From assembly GCF_022835695.1 (NCBI RefSeq), contig NZ_BQUV01000002.1, positions 744,001 to 808,000 on the forward strand: a stretch of 64,000 bases of DNA. Direction: 5' to 3'. The notes beneath the pieces are model-generated. The model saw nothing but the letters and a program-made list of their open reading frames with translations, was not told the origin of the DNA and did no database searches. The position numbers and the translations under genes are program-made. Shown here one piece after another: positions 1-10,268 of the stretch; positions within the stretch are counted from its first letter, which is position 1, and the number at the start of each line of letters is the position of its first letter. The stretch comes from Bradyrhizobium sp. Ce-3 (GTDB lineage Bacteria > Pseudomonadota > Alphaproteobacteria > Rhizobiales > Xanthobacteraceae).

Positions 1-23
1 GGGGTCTGATAACCACCCTTGCG

Positions 24-44
24 CGGCTCCGGCAAGCCGTTTTT
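24..44 (+). terminator. possible rho-independent terminator of a gene left of the window
   Basis: CGGCT (24-28) pairs with AGCCG (35-39) around a six-base loop, and five T follow at 40-44. The short stem makes this tentative. It would end a plus-strand gene lying outside the window. The rest of 1-168 shows no gene. Confidence 0.45.
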
Positions 45-168
45 CCCTTCGTTTTTTCATGGACTTACTGGCGACATTGCAGCCTTGTGACGGGCCCGCT
101 CCGGGGAGCGCTTGCCGGGCTGCGGAGACCAGCTGGAACCGGCCCTCGCGGCGCCTGCAATCGCGCCT

Positions 169-567
169 TTACTGGCCGAAAATCACCGCATGCATGATCC
201 GGCCGGGCATGAAGGTGAACAGCCCGGCAATGACCAGCGCGCCGAAGAAGATGCCGATCATCGTAAACTTGTGGCGGCGGACATTGTGGCTCCGCGCCGC
301 GGTCACGCCGAGCACCAGCATGATCAGCGAGAAGATCGACAGCAGATGGATCGGGCTCCACGGGCCCACCAGCTTGATCTGATGGATCCAGAACGAGCTC
401 CCGGCGACCACCAGCATCAGGATCACCCAGATCCAGCCCAGCGTCCGGTGCGGCAGCGTGCCCTTGGGCGCGGCGAGCTGGATGGAGCCGAGCACGAAGG
501 CGGCCATTGCCGCGAAGGCGTGCAGCGGAATCGCTGGCGCAGCGTCGAGCAATGGCGCGAGGCTCAT
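169..567 (-). CDS. DUF2306 family membrane protein
   Basis: Predicted 132-residue inner-membrane protein with about four hydrophobic segments. It begins MSLAPLLDAAP. The start at 567 is preferred because a GAGGG lies about 8 bases upstream and the residues further upstream are not membrane-like. The HAFAA, PHRTLGWIWV and WSPIHLLS stretches and the HKFTMIGIFFGALVIAGLF segment match the DUF2306 pattern of conserved histidines inside or beside membrane helices. The function of the family is not established. It stands alone, about 250 bp from ssb on the same strand. Confidence 0.8.
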   Translation of the reverse strand: MSLAPLLDAAPAIPLHAFAAMAAFVLGSIQLAAPKGTLPHRTLGWIWVILMLVVAGSSFWIHQIKLVGPWSPIHLLSIFSLIMLVLGVTAARSHNVRRHKFTMIGIFFGALVIAGLFTFMPGRIMHAVIFGQ

Positions 568-819
568 GATGGCAGCCCTCGAGTGAAGCTCACGGCCAGA
601 CATCGCCGCCGCGGGCCAATGTAAATACCATTCACATTGGTCTGTGTCAAAGTCTGGGGAACCGGCGCCGCGCATTCATCGATAGTGAAATACAAGCAGA
701 TGGATAGAAGCTTATCCTGATAATCCACAGCAGGATGGGATGCCCGCGCATCATCGCGCCGCACCGCGAAATGGATCTTCACGGAACGGCGCCTGAATGC
801 CGGAAAGCGCGAAGCTCGC

Positions 820-1314
820 TCAGAACGGGATGTCGTCGTCCATGTCGCTGTTGCGGCTGCCGCCGCCGGCGGCGACCGCACGGCGCGGCGCCGAGCTGAC
901 CGGACCGGACGAGCCGAAATCGCTGCCGCCGCCATCATCGGCGAAGCTGCCGCCTCCGCCGCCCCGACCGTCGAGCATGGTGAGGTTGGAGTTGAAGCCC
1001 TGCAGCACGACCTCGGTCGAGTACTTCTCGACGCCGCTCTGGTCGGTCCATTTGCGGGTCTGCAGCTGACCCTCGATGTACACCTTGGCGCCCTTCTTCA
1101 GGTACTGCTCGGCGACCTTGCACAGGCCCTCGTTGAAGATCACGACGCGGTGCCACTCGGTCTTTTCCTTGCGCTCGCCGGTGCCCTTGTCGCGCCAGGT
1201 TTCCGAGGTGGCGATGGAAAGGTTCGCGATCGGACGGCCGTCCTGCGTCCGCCGGATTTCCGGATCCTTGCCGAGGTTTCCAACCAGGATCACCTTGTTC
1301 ACGCTTCCTGCCAT
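820..1314 (-). CDS. ssb: single-stranded DNA-binding protein SSB
   Basis: Binds single-stranded DNA as a tetramer during replication, recombination and repair. The 164-residue product has the N-terminal OB fold at about residues 4-110 (starting [16 protein letters not shown], then WHRVVIFNE and [17 protein letters not shown]), a Gly/Ser-rich linker, and the acidic tip DMDDDIPF that recruits partner proteins. The start at 1314 (MAGSVNKV) is chosen over an upstream in-frame start because homologues begin here. A GTTC-N7-GTTC LexA site lies about 170 bases upstream, so SOS induction is likely. The length is normal for the family. Confidence 0.97.
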   Translation of the reverse strand: MAGSVNKVILVGNLGKDPEIRRTQDGRPIANLSIATSETWRDKGTGERKEKTEWHRVVIFNEGLCKVAEQYLKKGAKVYIEGQLQTRKWTDQSGVEKYSTEVVLQGFNSNLTMLDGRGGGGGSFADDGGGSDFGSSGPVSSAPRRAVAAGGGSRNSDMDDDIPF

Positions 1315-1764
1315 CGCATCATCTCCACTCAAAAACCGGGCGTCCGGACATCGGCCGCCGCTCTCAACCTTCGCCACTTACTTTGCAGGCGTCGTGGAAG
1401 ACCCTATACGCCGGCGCCGGCTCGCCGCCTTTGCCACCGCGCGGTTATCCACGATATTCGAGATATAGCATTGCGGCCGGCAATGTTCCAGTTTTGTTCG
1501 CCACAACCAGCCGTAGCAGCGCTTGATCGCGATCGAGCGCCGGCGGATTTCGGGCGCGGCCATCGTCCGGCTCAAGAACCCCAGAAAATTTCAAATCAAA
1601 TCAATGCCTTGCAATAGCCGCACTTCTTCCGCGAGTGTGGCTTTTGGGAGACGGCGTTTCCGGTTGAATCGGCGTATAGCTGTCAACCATGGCGCGGGCG
1701 CTCGCGTCTGAGATCGTGCTTCGGGACAATTTTGGAAGCCGATCGGGGAGCTGGGAGATTGATG
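1315..1764. other. intergenic region between divergent ssb and the first omp gene
   Basis: About 450 bases separate the two divergent starts. The region holds a LexA-type site at 1485-1499. I see no convincing gene: the short open frames here have no recognisable domains, and they overlap the promoter area of both genes. Confidence 0.7.
1485..1499. promoter_or_regulatory. LexA (SOS) box upstream of ssb
   Basis: GTTCCAGTTTTGTTC is an exact GTTC-N7-GTTC direct repeat, the known LexA operator of alphaproteobacteria. It lies in the ssb/omp intergenic region, 170 bases upstream of the ssb start. The same motif with the same spacing precedes uvrA in this window, which makes chance less likely. Control of ssb is inferred; the site could also affect the divergent omp gene. 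Confidence 0.8.
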
Positions 1765-2508
1765 ATGAAGAAGCTTTTGCTGGCTACGGTTGCTCTGATT
1801 GCGTTTGCCGCACCGGCCGCGGCCGCCGACCTCGCTGCGCGCCCCTACACCAAGGCGCCGCCGATGATCGCCGCCGTCTACGACTGGAGCGGCTTCTACA
1901 TCGGCGCCAACGGCGGCTGGGGCTCGAGCCACAATTGCTGGGATCAGGTCCCGGGCGGCATCTTCATCGGATCGGATGGTTGCCATGATGCGACCGGCGG
2001 CGTCGCCGGCGGCCAGATCGGCTATCGCTGGCAGTCGGGCACCTGGGTGTTCGGCCTCGAAGCGCAGGGCGACTGGGCTGACCTGAAGGGCAGCAACAAC
2101 AGCGCGATCTTCCCGGGCATCTTCAACAACCAGACCAAGATCGACGCCTTCGGCCTGTTCACCGGCCAGATCGGCTACGCCGTCAACAACGTGCTGCTCT
2201 ACGCCAAGGGCGGTGCGGCGCTGACCGACAACCGCTTCAACACCTACTTCACGCCGACCGGCACCCTCGCCGCCAGCGCGAGCGACACCCGCTGGGGCGG
2301 CACGATCGGCGCCGGCATCGAATTCGGCTTCGCGCCGAACTGGACCGCCGGTATCGAGTACGACCACCTGTTCATGCAGGACAAGACCTACAACCTCACC
2401 ACCCCGACCGGCGTGCTGTTCAGCAGCGTTCGCGACCGCCAGGACGTCGACCTCGTCACCGTCCGCGTGAACTACAAGTGGGGTGGCCCGGTCGTTGCGC
2501 GCTACTGA
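1765..2508 (+). CDS. outer-membrane beta-barrel protein (Omp25/RopB-like), copy 1
   Basis: Small eight-stranded-type barrel of the outer membrane, 247 residues. It has a signal peptide (MKKLLLATVALIAF, cleaved near AAA-ADLA), the family opening YDWSGFYIGANGGWG, alternating beta strands, and a C-terminal strand ending in Tyr (GGPVVARY), as expected for assembly by the BAM machinery. GGGAG seven bases upstream favours the second of two adjacent ATG codons (1765 rather than 1762). It is the first of three tandem paralogues and is followed by a strong terminator. Family members are abundant surface proteins of rhizobia; a specific role cannot be read from the sequence. Confidence 0.92.
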   Translation: MKKLLLATVALIAFAAPAAAADLAARPYTKAPPMIAAVYDWSGFYIGANGGWGSSHNCWDQVPGGIFIGSDGCHDATGGVAGGQIGYRWQSGTWVFGLEAQGDWADLKGSNNSAIFPGIFNNQTKIDAFGLFTGQIGYAVNNVLLYAKGGAALTDNRFNTYFTPTGTLAASASDTRWGGTIGAGIEFGFAPNWTAGIEYDHLFMQDKTYNLTTPTGVLFSSVRDRQDVDLVTVRVNYKWGGPVVARY

Positions 2509-2535
2509 TCGCGCGACGCAGATGTGATCCAGACG

Positions 2536-2562
2536 AAAGGCCGGCCTTGCGCCGGCCTTTTT
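2536..2562 (+). terminator. rho-independent terminator after omp copy 1
   Basis: A perfect 10-bp stem (AAAGGCCGGC at 2536-2545 with its complement at 2551-2560) closes a five-base loop and runs into five T. It lies 28 bases after the stop codon. Confidence 0.9.
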
Positions 2563-2754
2563 GTTTGCCGGCCCCGCGACAGGCCGGACCACGGTGCCGC
2601 ACGGCCCCGCGAATCAAACATGGTTAAATCTTAATAAATCGTAAAATACGTAATAAAATCAAAATGTTATCAGTGTTGCGCGGGCGCTACGCCCGATGTG
2701 CAACCTGCAATGGTAGCCTGTCCCGCAGTGATCGAATCGAAGCGGGATGGATCC

Positions 2755-3510
2755 ATGAAACAGCTTCTTTGTGCCGCCGGCCTCGCCGCGCTCAGCGTTT
2801 CGTCCGTATCGGCGGCTGACCTCGCCGCACAGGCCCCCAGGCCGGCGCCGGTTGTCGCGCCCGTCACCAGCTGGAACGGCTTCTATCTGGGCGCCCAGGG
2901 CGGCGGCGGCTGGGGCACCAGCGACGAGACCTATCTCGGCGCACCGAACGACGCGGCGTTCATCGGCACGCAAAGCTACAACACCAGCGGCGGCTTCATC
3001 GGCGGCGTGATCGGCTACAATGTCCAGGCCGGCCCCGTGGTGTTCGGCATCGAAGGCGACTACCACTGGGCCTCCGTCGCCGGCCGTTCGGGCGTGATCA
3101 ATGTCGGGCCGCCTGACGTGCTCGACACCTACTACACCGAGCTGCGCAGCTTCGGCGACATCAAGGGCCGGCTCGGTTACGCCGACGGTCCGACATTGTG
3201 GTTCGTCAATGGCGGTGCCGCGGTCGGCGATATCCTGCATCGCTACAGCGCAGGCCTCGCGCCGCCATCGGTCTCGGCCAGCGATACGCGCTGGGGCTGG
3301 ACCGCCGGCGCCGGCGTCGAATACATGTTCGCCGCGAACTGGTCGGCCAAGCTCGAGTACAACTACATCGATCTCGGCAAGGTCGCGCCGATCCAGTACA
3401 CGCCGGCCATCAACGATCGCTCGGAGTGGCGGGACACCTTCCACACCGTCAAGCTCGGCATCAATTACCACTTCAACGCGGCAAGCCCCGTCGTGTCGGC
3501 GAAATACTGA
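2755..3510 (+). CDS. outer-membrane beta-barrel protein (Omp25/RopB-like), copy 2
   Basis: Paralogue of the preceding gene, 251 residues. The signal peptide is MKQLLCAAGLAALSVSSVSA, and the mature part starts ADLAAQAPRPAP. The signature SWNGFYLGAQGGGGWG follows, and the protein ends in an aromatic residue (PVVSAKY). The start at 2755 is set by the signal peptide and by the GGGATGG just upstream; the longer in-frame extension has no signal character. It has its own upstream AT-rich stretch (about 2620-2670, a likely promoter) and its own terminator, so it is probably transcribed separately from copies 1 and 3. Confidence 0.92.
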   Translation: MKQLLCAAGLAALSVSSVSAADLAAQAPRPAPVVAPVTSWNGFYLGAQGGGGWGTSDETYLGAPNDAAFIGTQSYNTSGGFIGGVIGYNVQAGPVVFGIEGDYHWASVAGRSGVINVGPPDVLDTYYTELRSFGDIKGRLGYADGPTLWFVNGGAAVGDILHRYSAGLAPPSVSASDTRWGWTAGAGVEYMFAANWSAKLEYNYIDLGKVAPIQYTPAINDRSEWRDTFHTVKLGINYHFNAASPVVSAKY

Positions 3511-3550
3511 GCCGGCCGCCGCTCGCACGGCGTGCGCGTTCGCATCGAAA

Positions 3551-3580
3551 ACAAGAGCCGGCCTCGCGCCGGCTTTCTTG
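3551..3580 (+). terminator. rho-independent terminator after omp copy 2
   Basis: ACAAG and GCCGGC arms pair with GCCGGC and CTTGT across a short CTCGC loop, with a T-rich 3' side. It lies 40 bases after the stop codon and has the same stem core as the terminators of the other two omp copies. Confidence 0.75.
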
Positions 3581-3737
3581 TTGCGCGCCTACGCGGCTCA
3601 CCGGACCTTTTCCGTGCATTGTGGTTTCCCGGTTACACAACTTCCGGGATTTCTATGTAGAAACACATGATCGTCGCGCAACAATGCCGTGACGCTCCCT
3701 TCAGAGGTTCGAAGGGACAGAAAATGGGACTGGGACT

Positions 3738-4403
3738 TTGAAAATCAGGAATGTTTTGCTGGCGTCGGCCGGCATGTTTGCCCTCAGCGCTTTTGCACCG
3801 GCCATGGCCGCCGATATGGCGGCTCGCGCCCCCTACGTGAAGGCTCCGCCGCCGGTCGCGATCTACAACTGGACCGGCTTCTACATCGGCGGCTTCGGTG
3901 GCTATGCCAGCGAGGACTCCGGCAACCCGAAGATGGAAGGCGGCTTCGGCGGCGGCACCATCGGCTACAACTGGCAGGCCGGCAACATCGTGTACGGCCT
4001 CGAGGCTGACGGAGCCTGGGCTGACGTCAATGCGTCGGCTACCGCTTTCGGCATCACCGCGACGAGCAAGATCGACTCGCTCGGCACGGTCCGCGGCCGC
4101 CTCGGCTTCGCCGTCGACAAGGTGCTGTTCTACGGCACCGGCGGCTACGCCTGGGCCGACAACAAGCTCACCCTCAGCGCGGGCGGCGTGAGCGTCTCGC
4201 AGAGCAACTTCCACTCCGGCTGGACGGTCGGCGCCGGCATCGAGGCGTTCATCGCGCCGCAGTGGTCGATCAAGGGCGAGTACCTGTATCGCAGCCTCGG
4301 CGGCGAGACCTACTTCGGCGTTCCCTCCGCCGACATCAACCTGCACACCGTGCAGTTCGGCGTGAACTATCACTTCGGCGGCCCGATCGTCGCCAAGTAC
4401 TAA
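3738..4403 (+). CDS. outer-membrane beta-barrel protein (Omp25/RopB-like), copy 3, TTG start
   Basis: Third tandem paralogue, 221 residues and the shortest of the three. The signal peptide begins MKIRNVLLASAGMFAL and is cleaved near AMA-ADMA; IYNWTGFYIGGFGGY follows, and the C-terminus is GGPIVAKY. No in-frame ATG gives a signal peptide. TTG at 3738, just after a GGGAC, is the only start that does, so a TTG start is inferred. The mature N-terminus (AADMAARAPYVKAPPPVAIYNW) is closest to copy 1. It is followed by its own terminator. Confidence 0.9.
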   Translation: MKIRNVLLASAGMFALSAFAPAMAADMAARAPYVKAPPPVAIYNWTGFYIGGFGGYASEDSGNPKMEGGFGGGTIGYNWQAGNIVYGLEADGAWADVNASATAFGITATSKIDSLGTVRGRLGFAVDKVLFYGTGGYAWADNKLTLSAGGVSVSQSNFHSGWTVGAGIEAFIAPQWSIKGEYLYRSLGGETYFGVPSADINLHTVQFGVNYHFGGPIVAKY

Positions 4404-4429
4404 GCGAAAAACAGACCCCAGGGTCTCGG

Positions 4430-4457
4430 AAAGGCCGGCCTCGCGCCGGCCTTTTTT
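4430..4457 (+). terminator. rho-independent terminator after omp copy 3
   Basis: AAAGGCCGGC (4430-4439) pairs perfectly with 4445-4454 across a CTCGC loop, with a six-T run. The stem sequence is identical to that of the terminator after copy 1. Confidence 0.9.
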
Positions 4458-4648
4458 GCGTCAGAGCTTTTTCGAGCGAAGTGGATCCCGGTTCGCGTAA
4501 AGAAAACGCGTCAAACCAGAATCCAGAGCCCCATTCTGATCCCATCGGAACGGGAAAGGCTCTGCCGGAGCCCGGCCCTGCTGACGCCTGCTGCCAACAA
4601 GCAAACTATCCGTTGATGGACGTCATTCAGCACTGGAAATTGTCGGCC

Positions 4649-4663
4649 GTTCTTCCTACGTTC
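4649..4663. promoter_or_regulatory. LexA (SOS) box upstream of uvrA
   Basis: GTTCTTCCTACGTTC is an exact GTTC-N7-GTTC repeat ending 88 bases before the uvrA ATG. It matches the alphaproteobacterial LexA operator. uvrA belongs to the SOS regulon in most bacteria studied, which supports function here. Confidence 0.85.
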
Positions 4664-4751
4664 CAGTCTTCACACCCATCGGCGCAAGGTCCCGGCTTGA
4701 CCGGCGATGCGCGCCCAAAAGGCGCCCGCTCATGCGCCCGGAATTGTCGCT

Positions 4752-7730
<2,979 letters not shown>

Positions 7731-7733
7731 GGC

Positions 7734-8516
7734 TTACTGGAGAAGGAGCTTGCCTGCGAGTTGCTCTCTTACTCGTCGCGAGCCTAGATCAGTCAGACGA
7801 TATTTGTCGCCAACAAGTACGATCTGCCTAAGATCGCTCGCAAGGAGCTTCTTGATTGAATCAGAAATTGACGAGGCAGGTCGTTTTGCGAACTTGCCGA
7901 GCTGTGCCCGCGAAAACCCTTGTTCTCCACCAAAATGAAGTAGCACAAGTATTTCCTCATCAGCAGTAAGATCGGTTCTCTGCACCAAAATTACGTCCTC
8001 AAATACTCCTACACACGGCACATCAAACTGAAGCAACTCCCTAATTGCCTTTGCTACTCTCTCGCGGTCGCCATTCCAAAATATCCGCAAGATTTCATTC
8101 ATTACCCATCGCACAGCTTCGATGATGAACTTTGAATCCATGTGGTTCGCCTGATACGATGGCGAGATATGAACAGCACCGCGCTGGCTCCGAAACTTGT
8201 AGATGTTTCGCAAGATCCGAGTGATGTGCAACGCGTCATGACGTGGAATGATTAGATGATTGAGCTTGTCATCTTCCACATATTTTAGGCAATCAGCGAA
8301 ATCCTTCGTATGACTGAGATTATTTGAATCTCGGTGATAGAGAATTCGCGCTGCGATTTCCGCGAACTGTCCACCATCGAGTTCGGCAGGCTCCCAGTCT
8401 CGCTGTATGAAGCGTCTTTCAGCGGAGATAAATTCATCAAGCAATTGCGTTGCTAACAAATGATCTAGCGGCGGGCTCAGCGCCGCTAGCATTGTGCGCT
8501 TTTCGATCAACCCCAT
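7734..8516 (-). CDS. HEPN-like and winged-helix protein, second gene of a low-GC cassette
   Basis: 260-residue protein, function not established. About residues 20-150 resemble a HEPN-type helical family found near phage-defence genes: the opening WEPAELDGGQFAEIAARIL, then RSQRGAVH (R109, H116: an R-x6-H arrangement like a HEPN RNase motif, with the usual Asn after Arg replaced by Ser), and NHMDSKFIIEAVRWVMNEIL. About 185-255 look like a winged helix (DEEILVLLHF, SSISDSIKKLLASDL, YRLTDLG). No ribosome site is evident. It starts 6 bases after the stop of the upstream gene, so translational coupling is likely. Base composition is clearly lower in GC than the neighbours, which suggests acquisition by transfer. 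RNase activity is inference. Confidence 0.7.
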   Translation of the reverse strand: MGLIEKRTMLAALSPPLDHLLATQLLDEFISAERRFIQRDWEPAELDGGQFAEIAARILYHRDSNNLSHTKDFADCLKYVEDDKLNHLIIPRHDALHITRILRNIYKFRSQRGAVHISPSYQANHMDSKFIIEAVRWVMNEILRIFWNGDRERVAKAIRELLQFDVPCVGVFEDVILVQRTDLTADEEILVLLHFGGEQGFSRAQLGKFAKRPASSISDSIKKLLASDLRQIVLVGDKYRLTDLGSRRVREQLAGKLLLQ

Positions 8517-8522
8517 CGACGA

Positions 8523-9134
8523 TCAGGCCGTAGCTGGTGCTTTTGCCTCAGCGATTAAGGTCTGCGCTTTGCGAATCCCCTCATCGGTCAAAAACCAAAC
8601 TGCTGGAGTTTTGGTAGGGTCTTCTCCCACCAGTGACGGCGAGGTGATCTTCAGCCTGCCTAAGTCTCGTGAGACATTGCTACTCGTGATCGTCTTTGCT
8701 TGACGAAAATGAGTGTTAAATATCTTAACGATCTGGCCTGTGCTGAGTTCAGAAGCTTGGCTCACCTCTTTCACCACGTACAGCAGCCAAACGGCCTTAT
8801 CTGCCGTCGACCACTGCTGTGTCGGCGTAGCAAATTTCGCAGGATCATTGCGAAAGTCTATCGCGTTGGCGCCATTACTCTCTGTCGCGGCGGATGGAGA
8901 TCGAGGTCGTCGCGGAATCTTCCGCTTCCTAGCTTCATCAAATAGCGGCAGCGGTGGCGGCGCCGCCTTCGACTGGCTTGCTGTATACTCACCTTCCACA
9001 ATATTGAGACTTGGCGAGAGCATGCCAGAAATCTGATCGCCAATGCTCTTGCCAATGACGGATGCGTCTTCGCGATTGCCTTCAATTTCCAGTTCAAAGC
9101 CCTGCAGCTTGAGTTTCATACGGAACTTCGACAC
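8523..9134 (-). CDS. winged-helix protein, first gene of a low-GC cassette
   Basis: 203-residue protein of unknown function. The N-terminal 45 residues (RMKLKLQGFELEIEGNREDA, then IGDQISGML) look like a small alpha/beta module. A Pro/Ser/Arg-rich linker follows (about 60-100), then a C-terminal domain resembling a winged helix (WSTADKAVWLLYVV, LSTGQIVKIFN, NVSRDLGRL, VWFLTDEGI). GTG at 9134 with AGGTGG seven bases before it is taken as start; ATG at 9119 is an alternative. It forms a tight operon with the HEPN-like gene. Both products end in similar winged-helix modules with LTD-x-G near the end, so they may bind the same DNA or each other. The low GC content suggests horizontal origin. Confidence 0.7.
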   Translation of the reverse strand: MSKFRMKLKLQGFELEIEGNREDASVIGKSIGDQISGMLSPSLNIVEGEYTASQSKAAPPPLPLFDEARKRKIPRRPRSPSAATESNGANAIDFRNDPAKFATPTQQWSTADKAVWLLYVVKEVSQASELSTGQIVKIFNTHFRQAKTITSSNVSRDLGRLKITSPSLVGEDPTKTPAVWFLTDEGIRKAQTLIAEAKAPATA

Positions 9135-9296
9135 GTCGGCACCACCTGCTGATCGAGTGAATCATTCCTCCCTAACACGCGCCGCGTGAATTTCAAGAAC
9201 AGATAGTGAACTTTCCACAACAAAGCATGAGTGGATTGGCCAGCCAATCCGCTCACGTGATGCCGGCATAACGGACAGTAGCTCCGTCCTCTCATC

Positions 9297-9313
9297 CCGC
9301 GCGCTTCGCGCGG
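9297..9313. repeat. GC-rich hairpin
   Basis: CCGCGCG (9297-9303) pairs perfectly with 9307-9313 across a three-base loop. There is no T run on either strand, so it is not a classical terminator. It lies in the 211-base gap between the low-GC cassette and the VOC gene, and may mark the edge of the inserted segment. Confidence 0.45.
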
Positions 9314-9345
9314 ACCCGTTGCTTTCAAACGCCCTACCGGTTGTC

Positions 9346-9714
9346 TCAGCTCCCACGAAAAGTAGCGATCTGCCAGACATTCGCCCAGGCATCCCGGATC
9401 GTCGCTCGTCTGTCGCCATAGGGCGTATCCGCAGGTGCCTCGATCGATGCAGCGCCGGCCGCGATCGCCCGCCGATAGGTCCCGTCCGCATCAGGAACGT
9501 AGACGTAGAGAAAGGCCGGCATCGCCTCGCGGACGCCTCCGCCGTCGCTGATCAGGATGATGGAGTCTCCGATCCGCATTTCCGTCGGCGCATCGGAGCG
9601 GACTTCGCCCGTCGCATCGAAGACGTCTCGCAGGAATCCGGCCAGACCGGTGCGATCGCGCGTGACAATTCGCGGGATGACGGAAGGCCAGCCGGCGGGC
9701 TTGTATTGCGTCAT
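9346..9714 (-). CDS. VOC superfamily protein (glyoxalase/bleomycin-resistance fold)
   Basis: 122-residue protein with paired beta-alpha-beta-beta-beta modules typical of VOC proteins. It has the PhnB-like ending YGDRRATIRDAWANVWQIAT and the earlier segment MRIGDSIILISD. Start 9714 (MTQYKPAGW) is chosen because the in-frame upstream part is encoded by a palindromic repeat. Family members bind a metal and act on small electrophiles or bind drugs; the substrate is not predictable here. Confidence 0.85.
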   Translation of the reverse strand: MTQYKPAGWPSVIPRIVTRDRTGLAGFLRDVFDATGEVRSDAPTEMRIGDSIILISDGGGVREAMPAFLYVYVPDADGTYRRAIAAGAASIEAPADTPYGDRRATIRDAWANVWQIATFRGS

Positions 9715-9726
9715 GTGCCTGACTTG

Positions 9727-9813
9727 GTAGCCCGCATGAGCGAAGCGATATGCGGGGCTTACCGACCGAACAAGTTGACTGGTCCCGCATGTCGCTTCGC
9801 TCATGCGGGCTAC
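9727..9813. repeat. dispersed palindromic (REP-like) element, inverted pair
   Basis: Arm 9727-9756 begins GTAGCCCGCATGAGCGAAGC. Arm 9784-9813 is its reverse complement over 30 bases with a single difference, and the loop is 27 bases. Related elements lie at 42019-42049 and 45059-45142. It sits between two same-strand genes, and the RNA could form a strong hairpin there. Confidence 0.9.
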
Positions 9814-9832
9814 AGCAGGCCTCACCTTCGCG

Positions 9833-10165
9833 CTACACCGCCCAATAGTTCGGGTGGGTGTACGACCGCGAGCGGTCGCCCCAGTCGAATTCGTCGCCGT
9901 CGAATTCGGACGGACCGGACCGCAGATCCTCCAGCGTCACCTCGGCCTCGAAGGCCTGGCGCGCGGGATCGAAGCGCAGCGCGGTCCATCTGACGGGATA
10001 GTGGTGGTGGCTGCTGAGCACGCCGCCGGTCTTGATGACGGCATAGGCCACCATGCCGCTCACCTTGTCGAGCATCAGCCGCTCGACCGAACCGAGCTTC
10101 GTGCCGTCGCGTCCGAACACGCAGACATGCTCGACGCGGTCGCTGGGCACCAAGGTATGATGCAT
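9833..10165 (-). CDS. PRC-barrel domain protein
   Basis: 110-residue cytoplasmic protein. The segment VEHVCVFGRDGTKLGSVERL, followed by MVAYAVIKTGG and HHHYPVRWTALRFD, matches a PRC-barrel. The acidic tail ends HPNYWAV. GGAGG five bases upstream of ATG 10165 fixes the start. PRC-barrel proteins of this small type are common in rhizobia, often stress-linked; function is unassigned. Confidence 0.85.
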   Translation of the reverse strand: MHHTLVPSDRVEHVCVFGRDGTKLGSVERLMLDKVSGMVAYAVIKTGGVLSSHHHYPVRWTALRFDPARQAFEAEVTLEDLRSGPSEFDGDEFDWGDRSRSYTHPNYWAV

Positions 10166-10217
10166 GGCATCCTCCCTGTGTTTGCCGGGTAGTATACGCC
10201 TGTCACTCCGATCAGCC

Positions 10218-10244
10218 AACGGGCCGCGCTGCGCGCGACCCGTT
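10218..10244. repeat. hairpin downstream of the NmrA-like gene
   Basis: AACGGG (10218-10223) pairs with CCCGTT (10239-10244). The stem continues through CGCGC/GCGCG after one mismatch, with a three-base loop. There is no T run, so a role as terminator or RNA-end stabiliser is only possible. Confidence 0.4.
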
Positions 10245-10268
10245 CGGCCAGCCCCCGGCTTTCCGACT

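Larger units (their letters stand above)
4404..4751. other. intergenic region between omp copy 3 and uvrA
   Basis: About 350 bases. It contains the omp terminator at 4430-4457 and a LexA-type site at 4649-4663. No gene is supported here. Confidence 0.7.

Noticed and set aside
1378-1575. Short frames in the ssb/omp intergenic region
   Set aside because: They overlap the LexA site and lack any family feature.
7731-9345. Search for att-type direct repeats bounding the low-GC cassette
   Set aside because: I saw no convincing flanking duplication or integrase; only a short hairpin at 9297-9313 near one side.
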